Positions 20,340-31,751 of a stretch of 64,000 bases of DNA are shown piece by piece. This DNA comes from Thereva unica (taxonomy: Eukaryota; Arthropoda; Insecta; Diptera; Therevidae). The number at the start of each line of letters is the position of its first letter. Within the stretch, counting starts at the first letter, position 1. The position numbers were made by a program, and so were the translations under genes. The DNA lies in assembly GCA_949987705.1 (NCBI GenBank), contig OX465281.1:177520516-177584515 (forward strand), written 5' to 3'. A model generated the notes under the pieces. It saw nothing but the letters and a program-made list of their open reading frames with translations, was not told the origin of the DNA and made no database searches.

Positions 20340-20760
20340 GGTACTAATAATTCATTTCCAGCTACTAACCAAGAATACTAATACAAAAAATTTACTTCCA
20401 ACCACCATCAGAAAAACTACTCCAAATCCTGTGACTTCAATGTACTAGTTTTAACCGAGACTTGGTTGAATGATTCTTCCTTAACGAGGAGATCTTGCTT
20501 GCTTGGAGGTGGTGTCCTCATAGCTGCTAGAGACTCCTTAAATAGTGAAGTAATCGCGACTACATCGTCTCAAACCTTTGAACATATTTTAGTACGAGTA
20601 AAGTTCATAAAGAAATACATTGTCATCGGTTCTTTTTACTTACCTCCAAACTCCGACGAATCTATATATGATAATGTGATTCATACAAATAGATGAAATA
20701 TCCAACGATAACAAAGATATATTAATCATAGGTGATTTTAATCGGCCTAATATATCTTCG
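20340..20760 (+). pseudogene. LINE endonuclease remnant
   Basis: VLTETWLNDS near 20448 holds the catalytic Glu. GGGVLIAAR near 20505, IGSFYLPPNS near 20630 and IIGDFNRPN near 20727 follow. A frame change lies near 20695. The SDH end is absent. Confidence 0.75.
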
Positions 20761-20951
20761 CTTCCTATAACAACTCTGTAGTCTTCGATTTTAAAAATGC
20801 TGATAATGTTGGTATTAGCACTGAATTATCCCTTCTTAACTGGGAGGATCTACTTGATGGTGATGATATTGACAAGCTAGTTACTAGATTCTACGATGTT
20901 ATTTTCAACACCATTGGCAGATTCGTACCCAAAATAAAAAAAAGGGATAAA

Positions 20952-21640
20952 TTGACGGAGCCATGGCTTGACAAAAACACTCGGTCCCTTCGTAATAGGA
21001 GAAATAAATTGTACCGCGTAGTGAAAAATAACAACAATGTTAGTGCTGAGCAGAAATTTGAATACGCCAGGTTAGCCTCAGAATTTAATCATAGGTCACG
21101 GGAGGCCTATACTACCTATGCAAAGACTGTCGGTGAAAATATCATACGTAATCCTAGAAAATTCTTTGATTTCGTTAATCTAAAGCGAAAAAGATCAGGC
21201 TACCCGACAACAATGACAAACGGTATCACACACTCCTCTCTCCCCCAAGAAATTTCAAACATGTTTGCGGACAGGTTCAGTGAAATCTTCTGCCCCATTT
21301 CTTCGACTGCACACGCTGTCCCAAGAGAGCATCCCGAAACTGCGGTCCTTATAGACAATATATCTCTATCGCCCGAAGATATAAATTGCTTATATCTTGT
21401 TTTACCCTGGATGTCCTGAACAATAACCTCAAGGTGCAGTTCCTGTCGGACACAATGAAATTTAACGATACTCGACAAACAAGACATTCCAAACTGCTTA
21501 AAGAGTACCCACATCGCACTGAATATGCTAGAAACGAGCCCGTTAACAGGTGCTGCATTACCTTCAATAACAACGCGTCCTGTTTCTCTCCCTCAATTAA
21601 TAAAAGAAAACTAATTTCCCTGTTGTCCTCTTCTAACTAA
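20952..21640 (+). pseudogene. LINE EN-RT linker fused to C-terminal tail
   Basis: 20952-21400 encodes the linker (EPWLDKNTRSLRNRRNKLYR, NPRKFFDFVNLKR, ISNMFADRFSEIF). At about 21400 it jumps in a new frame to the family C-terminus (RQTRHSKLLKEYPHRTEYAR, then NEPVNRCC). No RT palm is present, so about 350-400 residues are missing if the family has normal length. Confidence 0.75.
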
Positions 21641-21785
21641 CATTATAGACCTAGATCGGTTCTTTTTACTAAATATTTAAATATTAAATACTTGCAATGT
21701 TCCTTATTAATGTTAATATGTATTTTTCATCTGTAACTGTTTTTGTTAAGTGCCTTGTTTGGCAAATAAATAAATAAATAAATAA

Positions 21786-22190
21786 GCTTATATTTCCTTG
21801 ATTTGTACTATGTGTGTGTAGGTACTGTAAACAAATGTTGAACTCGATTTGACCCACTTCCATATAACCTGCAACAACTGCAAATTTTACACATACGTAT
21901 AGTTCGCATGACAATACAATGTGATCATTTTGTAAAAAAGTCAAGATGGCGGTTCCAAGATGGCAGTCGAATTTTGCAATTGGGCTCCCGACCCCCGAAA
22001 TGGGTATCAAATGGAAGGGTGTGACAGACAGAACACACTTCGCTATGTGGCGTCATTTAAAACCCAAAATGGCGGCCACCACAAAATGGCGGCTTACTTA
22101 TTCTTTACAACGTCCTTGTTATGGGTATCGAATGAAAGTGTATGACGAGTATAGTACAGTAAGCTATCGACTTCACAATAAATATTTCTT
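21786..22190. repeat. Repeat with ATGGGTATCAAATG units
   Basis: GAAATGGGTATCAAATGGAA at about 21998 and TTATGGGTATCGAATGAAAG at about 22119 are spaced about 120 bases, with TGGCGGCC-type sequence between. The same core (ATGGGTATCAAATGAAAGGG) is the conserved part of the satellite at 41.9-47.4 kb read on -, so the two are related or share a motif. Confidence 0.5.
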
Positions 22191-22682
22191 TTAATTTCCC
22201 CCGGAGAATTTTGTTTCACATTAAATAAGTTTTTTTTTAAATTCGTCCAAAAATATGCAAATACATTACTATTTAGCTACTGCTTAGATTTTTTCGATGG
22301 CGCGGCGGCGTGTTATACTTCTCCGAATGGATTTAAAAAGAAGAATCATTCTCGCAATACGTACGCTGCATCGTCGGTTAAACGACGTTAAAGCTAGGTT
22401 CATAAGCAACGATTTAGTTTTTCAAATTGTCTTGCGCAAGTCGAATTGTGTAAATAAACTGAGTGCAAATGACGAGTGAAAATTACCTCCATTAGTTATT
22501 GCGCATTATATTTATACTTATCTACGCGTTATATTGATTGTGATAAGGTCGGAGGAGCAAGTGGGCGAACATCACCGAGACATATTTGGTACAATCCAAA
22601 CCTTTTAGATTGTGCAAGTTGAACAGTTGAGTTCACACGCAAGGATCTATTTGTGCCGTGTATACCTACCTTAATAATTTTT
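22191..22682. other. Unassigned sequence
   Basis: A 60-residue basic frame (22297-22479) has no recognised motif. Nothing else is supported. Confidence 0.3.
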
Positions 22683-22848
22683 TAACTTCCCAGTATAGGA
22701 AGTTATTGTAATCGGTCCGAAAATCGAAATCGAAAATTTCAACGTATTTTCATCTTTCAAGGTCCCAGGAGCATTTTAAGCAAAAAATTGGGAGGAAGTA
22801 TGTGTGTGTGTGTGTGTGTGTACGTGCGTACGGATGTGGTCATTTTTT

Positions 22849-23456
22849 CCTGCACGATATCGCGCGAACCAAAACTGATATCGATTTCGTTGAGGTGTCG
22901 TTCGAAGCGTATCAACCGAAATATGATCTGAAAAGATTTACATGAAATTCGGTCCAGCCGTTTTTTTGATTAAGCGACGTAAGTGATTTTTGTACCTGCA
23001 CGATATCGCCCGAACCACGAAAGATATTGACTTACTTGAGGTGCCGTTCGAAGCGTATTAGCGACAATATAATCTGAAAAGATTTTTATAATATTCGGTC
23101 CAGCGGTTTTTTGGTTTAAATGACTTAAGTGATTGTTGTACCTGCACGATATCCCGCGAACTATAAAAGATATCGACTTAGTTGACGTGACGTTCGAAGA
23201 GTATTAACCAAAATATGATCTGAAAAGATTTTCATAAAATTCGGTCGAGCCGTTTTTTTGTTTAAGCAGCGTAAGTGATTTTTGTACCTGCACGATATGG
23301 CCCGAACCATAAAAGATATTGACTTACTTGAGGTGCCGTTCGAAGCGTATTAGCGACAATATAATCTGAAAAGATTTTTATAATATTCCGTCCAGCGGTT
23401 TTTTGGTTTAAATGACTTAAGTGATTTTTGTACCTGAACGATACCGCGCGAACTAA
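22849..23456 (+). repeat. 146-bp tandem repeat, four units
   Basis: CCTGCACGATAT (with variants) begins units at 22849, 22995, 23141, 23287 and 23433, exactly 146 bases apart each time. Each unit contains a CGTTCGAAGCGTAT core and an AATCTGAAAAGATTT stretch. The fifth is interrupted by the palindrome after 24 bases and resumes at 25161. Confidence 0.9.
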
Positions 23457-23458
23457 TA

Positions 23459-25158
23459 GTCCATTCAAAACGCGCGTTATGGTGTTCCAAAATAACACCG
23501 TTAAGAAAATCGAACCCTAAACGTTTTTGGGGTCGCTGATCACGAAAATCGAGGTCCCGCGGTCCCAAAATTAGGGCGTCACCCCTAAAAATGCAAAAAA
23601 CACCCCTTTTTAGGGGGTTTTCGCGATTACTTCAATAATAATGAAAACTAATGCGATGAACTGCACTTTTTTTAATATTTATTTGCGAAGGGGGTAGATT
23701 TATACTAAATTTAGGCGAGCTTAATGGTAAGGGGTACCCCTAAAGGGTTGAAAGTACCCCTAAATTGGCGAAAAATGGCAAAAATTGTAAAAAAAATTTT
23801 TTTCAAGTTTTTGCTTCAAATTCGATTGTGGGCGTACTGTCAGGCAGAAATAAATTATTTTCAACCCTTAGGGGGTTAAAACTACCCCTACAATATAGTT
23901 AATTGAAAACTAGGGGGGGAGGGGGGGGGGGTGTTCCAAAATAACACCGTTAAGAAAATCGAACCCTAAACGTTTTTGGGGTCGCTGATCACGAAAATCG
24001 AGGTCCCGCGGTCCTAAAACATGGGCGTCACCCCTAAAAATGCAAAAAACACCCCTTTTTAGGGGGTTTTCGCGATTATTTCAGTAATAATGAAAACTAA
24101 TGCACTTTTTTAAATATTTATTTGCAAAGGGGGTTGATTTATACTAAATTTAGGTGAGCTTAATGGTAAGGGATACCCCTAAAGGGTTGAAAGCACCCCT
24201 AAATTGGCGAAAAATGGCAAAAATTGTAAACAAATTTTTTTCAAGTTTTTGCTTACTGCGGGGTGGGTGAGGGACGTCAGCAAGCGTGTGGCGCAAGAGG
24301 CGCGGGCGGAACAGGGCGGACAGCGGCAGGCGGGTAGCAGAAGAAAAGAGGGTAAAAAATTTCCAAATGTTTTAATAATATTTCATCAAATATAAAATTT
24401 TAATGCAAAACAATAAATTTCAATTTTGTTTTTCAATTTTTTTATATAAAGTTGTTTTTATTATAGTAAGTTCGCCTTAATTTAGTATAAATCAACCTCC
24501 TTCGCAAATAAATATTTAAAAAAGTGCATTAGTTTTCATTATTACTGAAATAATCGCGAAAACCCCCTAAAAAGGGGAGTTTTTGCATTTTTAGGGGTGA
24601 CACCCTAATTTTAGGACCGCGGGACCTCGATTTTCGTGATCAGCGACCCCAAAAACCGGTTCGATTTTCTTAACGGTGTTATTTTGGAACTCCCCCCCCC
24701 CTAGTTTTCAATTAACTATATTGTAGGGGTAGTTTTAACCCCCTAAGGGTAGAAAATAATTTATTTCTGCCTGACAGTACGCCCACAATCGAATTTGAAG
24801 CAAAAACTTGAAAAAAAGTTTTTTTTTACAATTTTTGCCATTTTCGCCAATTTAAGGGTACTTTCAACCCTTTAGGGATACCCCTTACCATTAAGCTCGC
24901 CCAAATTTAGTATAAATCAACCCCCTTCGCAAATAAATATTAAAAAAAGTGCATTTCATCGCATTAGTTTTCATTATTATTGAAATAATCGCGAAAACCC
25001 CCTAAAAAGGGGGGTTTTTTGCATTTTTAGGGGTGACGCCCTAATTTTGGGACCGCGGGACCTCGATTTTCGTGATCAGCGACCCCAAAAACGTTTAGGG
25101 TTCGATTTTCTTAACGGTGTTATTTTGGAACACCCCCCCCCCCGCGTTTTGAATGGAC
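23459..25158. mobile_element. Palindromic TA-flanked element, copy 1 (1700 bp)
   Basis: Ends GTCCATTCAAAACGCG and its reverse complement, flanked by TA (23457-23458, 25159-25160). The left half has two tandem modules of about 400 bp, each starting GTGTTCCAAAATAACACCG (near 23481 and 23929). The right half has the same two modules inverted (ending near 24690 and 25128). A GC-rich loop with GGACAGCGGCAGGCGGG lies near 24320. No transposase is present. Confidence 0.9.
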
Positions 25159-25396
25159 TATAAAAACTATTTCGACTTCATTGAGGTGCCGAAAAACATT
25201 AACACCTCAATTTTATATTCATTTTTGTCATCCTAATCTTGTAGGTGCGCACATTTAGTTTGACATTTTAGCGAAAATATTGATAAACAATTGTGACAAA
25301 TTCTCAGTATTATACATATATTCTATATTGCCTATTGTTCATTTATTATTAAAATATCCAATCATAATATTCAACATCCATCATACTGGGAAGTTG

Positions 25397-25549
25397 ATCG
25401 TGTGGACCGAACGGGTCGAACCCACATCCCAACTAGTTTTATATTGCCCCCGAAAAAAATTAATGGACTAAAAAATTGCACAAAATGCACAAAAAAGGAT
25501 GAAATAATTGTTTGTAATTCTTAACAACATTAATCCAATCAGAATGGAT
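25397..25549. other. Unassigned sequence
   Basis: Short AT-rich stretch. TAATGGACTA at 25461-25470 resembles the end of the palindrome family but no arm follows. Confidence 0.3.
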
Positions 25550-25907
25550 TTAGAAAGAAGAAACACTTTTGAAGACATCACAATGGTTATTTAAGACCTT
25601 CTTTCGGCTTTGATACGATTTCTTTTCTCCTTTCCCAGCTTTTTTTGATATTTTGCTTTGGACTACAGAGAGACTACTCTCATCAACATTAAATATTCTT
25701 GCAGCAGGGAAAGCCTCCAGCTGTCCAGTCAGTCTGGATTTTTTCAAGATTGTCGTTAAATTCGTCCATTCTTGCTTTAGTAAATTCGTTGGCTGTTGCT
25801 GGAGAAGTTCTTGTCGGCTGCTTTATGGACAAAATTTGCTGATTTCGTTTTAAAAATCCCTTTAACCAATATTTTCCATCAAACCCGTTCTTAATAGGAT
25901 TTTTCAT
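25550..25907 (-). pseudogene. pogo/Tigger-like transposase fragment
   Basis: Two overlapping minus frames give the end of the CENP-B-type DNA-binding region (GKYWLKGFLKRN, then an LS.KQPTRTSPATANEFTKA block) and the start of the DDE domain, IFNVDESSLSVVQ, whose Asp is the first catalytic residue. A frameshift lies near 25715-25740. No other catalytic acid remains. It could equally be a jerky/Tigger relative. Confidence 0.75.
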
Positions 25908-26129
25908 ATGTAGCTATTTAGTAAGCCAACCGCCGCAAATATATTCTAGTTAGTCCATAAAATGTAGTTAAATAAAGTTAATATGTACTAAACCATCAGG
26001 TTTTTAATATCTGTGCCCAAAACTTGTCAAGGTAACAATATTGAGTTTCAATTGTTACTTCACTAAAAATTTTAAAAGTTGCGATACCCAGTATTCTGAC
26101 TCATTTGCTTACTTTATATGCCCGATTGA

Positions 26130-26365
26130 CCATTGGATAGGTAAGTGAAAGCCTCTTTATCGTAACACATGTGCCACCCGTTATCCAGACATCAATAGGT
26201 TTATTTACCTCGTAATTCAACTGCAGTTTTTTATGTCTTTGGTGTCGAAGAATGTAAGAATTCCTTCATTAAGAAACCTTGTTTGTTTTAATTTCTCATC
26301 ATATGATCTGCACTGTCTTGCCTTGTGCCCTCTTTGACCACAGCAATGACAATTGTAGTGGTAAT
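26130..26365 (-). pseudogene. Copia-like Gag zinc-knuckle relic
   Basis: On -, CHCCGQRGHKARQC fits C-x2-C-x4-H-x4-C. It is followed by about 30 open residues, a stop, and then DVWITGGTC, which resembles a degraded protease active-site region (WILDSGAT) of copia elements. It is short and broken, so it is a tentative call. Confidence 0.5.
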
Positions 26366-26648
26366 ATTTGATTTTTGATATTTGAAAATCACACTAACTA
26401 GCATAATTACGGACTAAGAAAATTTTAAGAATTTTTGTTGTTTTGTACACAACTACATATACAATTGAATCGTATATGTTCGAAAAAATCGTAAACACGA
26501 AAAAATGCAGAACAGTCAATTCACCCTATACTTCTCATGTCACATACAAACTGGGTCCATTCATTTAGCCTATTGTACTACACCTATATACTTCATATTT
26601 TTTTACCAGACCGGTTGAACAAGCTCAGTAACCTACCTGGCTTGTAAC
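26366..26648. other. Unassigned AT-rich sequence
   Basis: No coding or repeat signal seen. Confidence 0.3.
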
Positions 26649-27797
26649 TTAGACTTGAAGCTCGAGCAGTGACTCCTCGAACAAAGAAACTCTGCTTTTC
26701 GCTATTGCGGGGCATTCACAGAGAACGTGGAGAGCAGACTCATCCTCCTCCAAGCAAAGTCTGCAGGTGGGGTCCTCCGCCTTTCCTATACTCCCCAAGT
26801 GGTAATTCAGGACGCAGTGTGCGGTAATCAAGCCAGCAAGTGTCCTGAAATGATTTCTACTGCGCCTTAACAATTCCTTGGCCATGTATGAAGACGGCCC
26901 AGGTAGAAGCCGCTTTGAGTTGGCCCGCCCAGGTGTGGACCTGGTGGGTACTCTGTGTAGCAAGCTGATGGGTACTCCGGTGGCCGGCTATGAACCGATG
27001 AATGTAATGGCAAAGTCCTATTTAGCTAGGGTATCCGCTTTTTCATTGCCTTTGAAGCCCCGATGACCCGGGACTCAAACAAAGGTAACTTGATTGAGAA
27101 CCCTCAGCTCACCAAAAGCACGTCGGCAGTCCCAAAATAATTTAGACTTGAGTCTACGGAACCTTATCGCCATAATTGCTCCTTGGCTATCAGAGAAGAA
27201 AAAAATCTGTTTATTGGTAGGTTCTTTCTTAGTAGGCCCCGCGAACATCTCTGCTTGGATGACAGTTGCTAGGGTGCCTAGGCTTACTGACTCGACTGAA
27301 TCTGGGGTTTTCACTCTCCCCTGCCTTTGTTTTTGGATCCATCCGTGTAGCATACTTTACGAAAAGTTCAGGTTATCCGGTCTTGTATGCGCATAAAATA
27401 TTGCTCAAATTTTGTGATTTTAAAGTCCGATCACATCCCCGTTTCCGGAATCTTTTCTATAATGTTGATTATTATAGAATGTCCTCGCCCAAGACACACG
27501 CCCAGGTCACTTTCGTTCAGTCGCTCACTTTCATCCGCAGCGCCGCGTTTATTGCGGGTTTAAATACCTTGAGATGAAACGGTACTAGATTGAGGAGGGT
27601 CTGCAGCGATGCCGTCGGCCAAATATGGATGGCTCCAGTGTTGGAAAGGCAGACCATTCTTTGAATTTTGGCAAATTGGTTATAAAAACCTTAAGCGCCG
27701 TTCTGTGTCATCAGTCCAGTAAGTTACCATAAGCCTAATGTTAGTAATGTACGTTTCAGCTGTAAACCCTGTGTGCATCCATAAGCTCTGCGCAAGC
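26649..27797 (-). pseudogene. R1/I-like LINE: RT tail, RNase H, C-terminal finger
   Basis: Downstream half of a LINE interrupted by the BEL element; the upstream half is at 36221-36600 on -. From high to low coordinates there is an RT-RNase H connection (AKIQRMVCLSNTGAIHI near 27665), then RNase H (VIQAEMFAG, FFFSDSQGAIMAI, and VPGHRGFKGNEKADTLA after one in-frame stop near 27072). The tail has a Cys/His cluster (CRLCLEEDESALHVLCECPA). An RNase H domain is typical of I, R1 and LOA groups. It has stops and is dead. Confidence 0.85.
27793..27797. repeat. Target duplication CAAGC (left)
   Basis: Matches CAAGC at 36221-36225, directly outside the two BEL LTRs. Confidence 0.92.
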
Positions 27798-28198
27798 TGT
27801 TGGAATTTACCCGCCCCCTAAGTACAGCACTGCAACACCAAATATCCCGAGCGGGATCCCCCACGCCGTAGAAGAAGGATAACGGCAGCCCGACCGGAGA
27901 AGGCGATCGTGATAGGAGAAAAAGTCAGTAGCCGAGCAGAACCCAGCGAGACAAGCTCGCTTCAAACCCAAATAATTTGAATTAAAATCAACATTTTATA
28001 AGTAAATATAAAAGCTAGTTTGAATATAACTAGAAATATTGTCGAATTGGAATAAATAGAAAAAGTGCTTTCAAGAATAAAAGTAATTAACGTAAATAAA
28101 AGTACGGTGTCTTTTTTGTGGTGCTTTTGGTGCTTTCATTCTCGTTTCAGATCCATCAAATCCGTCCCCGGAAACCCCCGCAACTCCTTCTCGAAACA
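27798..28198 (+). repeat. BEL 5' LTR
   Basis: 401 bp with TG...CA ends. Its partner is 35820-36220. TATAAAAG at about 28007 is a candidate TATA box. Confidence 0.95.
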
Positions 28199-28200
28199 TA

Positions 28201-28220
28201 AATGGTCCTTCGAGCCGGAT
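28201..28220 (+). other. BEL primer binding site (putative)
   Basis: TGGTCCTTCGAGCCGGATC starts three bases after the 5' LTR, at the expected place. The TGG start fits a tRNA CCA end; the tRNA was not identified. Confidence 0.6.
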
Positions 28221-30206
28221 CTTCGGCACACCTGTAACTTCAAAGAATCACATGCATCATGGTGAGTAAAAATTTTCGCATTAATTTAATTGGCTGTTAA
28301 TATTTCAATATAAAAATCGTGCAGTGAAGTGAACAATATATGTATATTCATCACATGTAGGAAGTGAAAAACCCGTTTTCATTTAGATTGCCGATCGTGT
28401 TTTTTAAAACAAAGAAAAGGTATTCTTGCGTCTTACGCATTCATAAATCGGTCTTGGTGATCACGTTTGAATTCGAGCCCATTTTAATTACTGCTAAAGT
28501 AATCTTTTTTCCCTTAAAATCAAGAACTTATGCGGAATTACCATTAACGGCAAGGCCGGCATACATGTGTTTCTCTTTGAGAGGAAGATCCCGTTTTTTT
28601 TTTCTTTGCACGGTGGTTATAATTATAGTTGTATTTTCGAATGCCAAAATTCCAATTTCTTTGTGCTTTGTTGGTGACAAAGTGAATAATTCAAGTTCAT
28701 ATTACGGTCCTTGAAAGTCATTTTGATTTAGCTAATAAAAGATAGTTTGGAGTTTTTTTTGTCGCTTTGAGCAAGTTACGTTATATATTTTCATGATTCT
28801 TGCAATTACAAACGGTTTTGTTTATTTTTTGTGGGTGATTTATTGAAGGTTATATTACCGTTCGCGTACATTACAAGCATTTCTTTGATAACAAAGATAT
28901 TGTGGTTTTTTTTGAACAAGGGGATTTTTGATTTTAAGTTCTTATAAATTACATGTGCATTTATTTTAGTAATAGAGAATTTCTAAGTTTTTGCTTGTTG
29001 GTGGACAACACGGAAATTTTATTACAGTTTCCCTAAATTAAAGTTGCATTTTTTGTTGAGAATAAAGATTTTTTTGGTTTTCTTTTCTGAATAAGGTGAT
29101 TGTGATTTCATTTCTCATAAATTACAGGTGCATTGGTTTTTAGTGGTGATATCTAAGTTTTTGCTTGTTGGTGGACAAACGGAACCGTTAATTTTGATTA
29201 CAGTTTCCATAAATTACTTGTATTTCGGTTGGTAATAGAAAATTGAATTTTTTTTTTCTAAAATATTCGAGATTTGTGCGTCGTTGGGATGATGAGTTTA
29301 TTTTTTTTTTGAATATTTGATAACGGTGATAAGTTGCATATCCTCCTGTTGTGTTTGAATTTTGGGATTGGTAATTACTCAGGTGCTTCATTTCTGAGTG
29401 AAGGAGACAGTCGGCATATGGTTTCGCGTTATAACCTTTGCAGTGTCCTGTTATTGCGATTTTTGTAGATTTGAATTTTTTTTGGGAAATATTGCGTTGT
29501 CCTTTCATTACAGCCCGCGCAAGTGACAGTTATTAATTAAATACAAGACCCCTAATATTTGTTCGTGAAACTTTACGTGTTTTTAAATTAGTTGGAAAGC
29601 ACCGAGTTGTTTTTTTTGAATTTTGTGGATTATAAATACCCAGATCGCTTCTGTCTCATTTTGGAAAAGGCCGGTATATAGTTTCAGTGGGAACCTTTTT
29701 GGGTCCTGTTATGACAGTGTTTGATATTTTAGCGGCACATTGCCGCTCTCTTTGTAAAGGTTAGTCGGGATACATAAGTACATCGTATATAGATTTCGTA
29801 TAATCGCGTTTATACTATATTACTCAAAATTCTAAAACGTATTACAAGTAGTTGAGGATTCATCTTGAATCTTCCCCAAAGGCAGTTTTTTTTTCTCTTC
29901 TCTAATTAAACGGGCCTACCCCCCTCAGCCGCCGAACATTGTAGTTGCGTCTTAGAATGGTTTTCTTTTGAAGTTTGTTGATGCCCCCTGGATAATAGTT
30001 TTCGGTAGACGTAGACCGATTTATAATCGCCCTTGATCCTGAGGTTTGAAGGTTGGAGTGCAAGTGCAAGTATTTTCTGATTTTCTTAAATAGTCCTCAC
30101 ACCCCTATTTAGTCTTTAATAGCTACAATTAGTTACGAAGAGTCCCATTTAAGCCAAATCTCGGCAAGTTTCCTTTGGAGAGGGTATTAGCTTTTTTGAT
30201 CGTAAG
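28221..30206 (+). other. BEL 2-kb leader with internal repeats
   Basis: No real gene is seen. TTTTTGCTTGTTGGTGGACAA occurs twice (near 28988 and 29158), each within an about 100-base block preceded by ATAAATTACA(T/G)GTGCATT and followed by ACAGTTTCC(C/A)TAAATTA. Long U-rich leaders are known for this superfamily. Confidence 0.6.
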
Positions 30207-31751
30207 ATGTCGGAAGAATCCATTCCAGATCCACCCATGATTTTAACCCTAATCAGCAAGCAGGTCGCCTTGCAAGAACAAATCAACAAGTTTTGGAGAA
30301 ATTATGACAAAACTCCAAAGGTTAGATATACTGTTGGCTATATGCGTGGTCGTTTGTCCGCTTTAGACGCGTTGTGGGTTCAATATCAGACTAATGATAC
30401 GAATATTGTCGCCATGGCCAATGAAAAGGATAAACGAGAGCAGGCATATTTGAGTGAAGATCATTATAGCCAGCAGGAGGAGTCACACTTTGAGCGACGC
30501 GGTGCCTTATTAGACAAGTTAAACAGCCTTGATAAAGGAAATCAGAGCAACCGACAATCGTCAGGTTCTACGGCTGATTCTAAAGAGGGTAGCTCAAAGG
30601 CAGAACACTTCGAAACCCCGACATTAGATGTAAAACTCCCGCGTATATCTATTCCCAAGTTTAGCGGGGATTACAAAGATTGGGTTTCCTTTCATGATAT
30701 GTTTGAATCTCTTATTCACAATCATCGCTCTTTGCCAGCGGTGCAGAAGTTGCACTATTTGAAGAGCAGTTTGGAAGGTGAGGCCGCTAGTTTGCTCAAA
30801 CATTTGAGTTTAACTGACGAAAATTATCAAGAGGCATGGAAGATGCTTTGTGATAGATATGAAAACTCTCGTTTACTTATCACCCGCCAGGTACAAATTT
30901 TGCTTAGCCAAACCCCCGTAAACTCCGAATCGGCGTCTCAAATTCGTCGGCTGATAGACAATATAAGTGAATGTCTAGCGTCGTTAAGAGGTCTTAAGGT
31001 GAAAGTTAATGAATGGACACCAATCATAGTGACCCTGGTCGTCCAGCGCTTGCCGGTAGAGACGCGTAAATTATGGGAACAGTCTCTAGGTCCTGTCACT
31101 GTCTTTCCCTCTCTAGAAACACTTATTGATTTCATTAATAGCCGAGTAAGAGCTTTAGAGTCTTCTCGAGAAATTATAGTTCCAAGGCGAAATCTCCCGG
31201 GCCACGGGGAACTTAAGAAAGAAACAGGATCTTCGCACAGTGCACAATTTCGTCAGGCTTTTCACACGGCCTACGGTTACAGCTGCCCGTGTTGCAGTTT
31301 AGATCATACCCTAAAGACGTGCCCCAGGTTTAAAGAAATGCATCCTTCGGCCCGAGTGTCTATAGTCAAAGGAAAGAAGCTCTGTTTCAACTGTCTGGCT
31401 ACAAGTCACGGCGTCAAGCAATGCTCTAACAAAGGTGTTTGTTTTAAATGTGGATCGCGACACCACACTCTTCTACATTTAGAGAAGACTCAGAGTCCCC
31501 CGAGCAACCCAAAACAACGAAACCCCTTCTCCTCCACGCCCCCCGACGATACATGCGAATTTTGTGGCTCAACTAGGATCCGACTAGCTAGCTACGGCCT
31601 TAGTGTCGTTACGGGACGACACCGGGGAATATTTAACATTTCGCGCGTTAATAGATCCAGGCAGCCAAGGTTGCTATGTTACTACCCATGTCGTCCAAAG
31701 ATTGCGTGCAAAAAAGCATCCATGGCCTGTCCATATCCGCGGACTGAATAA
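30207..31751 (+). pseudogene. gag: BEL Gag part of the polyprotein
   Basis: 514 residues from ATG, forming particle and nucleic-acid-binding domains. Residues 145-320 match the BEL gag capsid family (LPRISIPKFSGDYKDWVSFH, then LEGEAASLL, RYENSRLL; DUF1759-like). Near residues 355-425 three Cys/His clusters occur: CPCC..DHTLKTC, CFNCLATSHGVKQC and CFKCGSRHHTLLH. In this superfamily gag and pol are one frame. Here the frame is lost at the duplicated CTAG (31584-31591), and the last 50 or so residues are out-of-frame tail. Confidence 0.88.

Larger units (their letters stand above)
18700..21785 (+). mobile_element. CR1-like LINE with PHD-type ORF1, RT core deleted
   Basis: The parts in order are a 5' region with two repeated monomers, ORF1 with a PHD-like finger, endonuclease pieces, the EN-RT linker, then directly the extreme C-terminus, a 3' UTR and an (AAAT)n-type tail at 21766-21783. 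The fingers and palm of RT are missing between about 21400 and 21410. The copy is dead and has internal frameshifts. The PHD-type ORF1 and AT-rich short-repeat tail fit CR1-group elements. Confidence 0.8.
22684..25396. mobile_element. Non-coding element with short inverted ends and 146-bp array
   Basis: AACTTCCCAGTAT at 22684 and its reverse complement ATACTGGGAAGTT ending at 25396 bound a region that opens with GGAAGTTATTGTAATCGGTCC, a (TG)n tract at 22801-22820 and a tandem array. A 1.7-kb palindrome is inserted in the last unit. No transposase is seen and target duplication is unclear. Confidence 0.55.

Noticed and set aside
22801..22820. (TG)n as a regulatory element
   Set aside because: A short microsatellite inside a known-looking repeat; no evidence of function.
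25380..25430. tRNA gene at GGGTCGAACCCACATCCC
   Set aside because: A GGTCGAACCC-like stretch exists but no A box or cloverleaf could be made.
28364..29508. ORFs in the BEL leader as an accessory gene
   Set aside because: Low-complexity Phe/Lys-rich frames without motifs; composition follows the T-rich leader.
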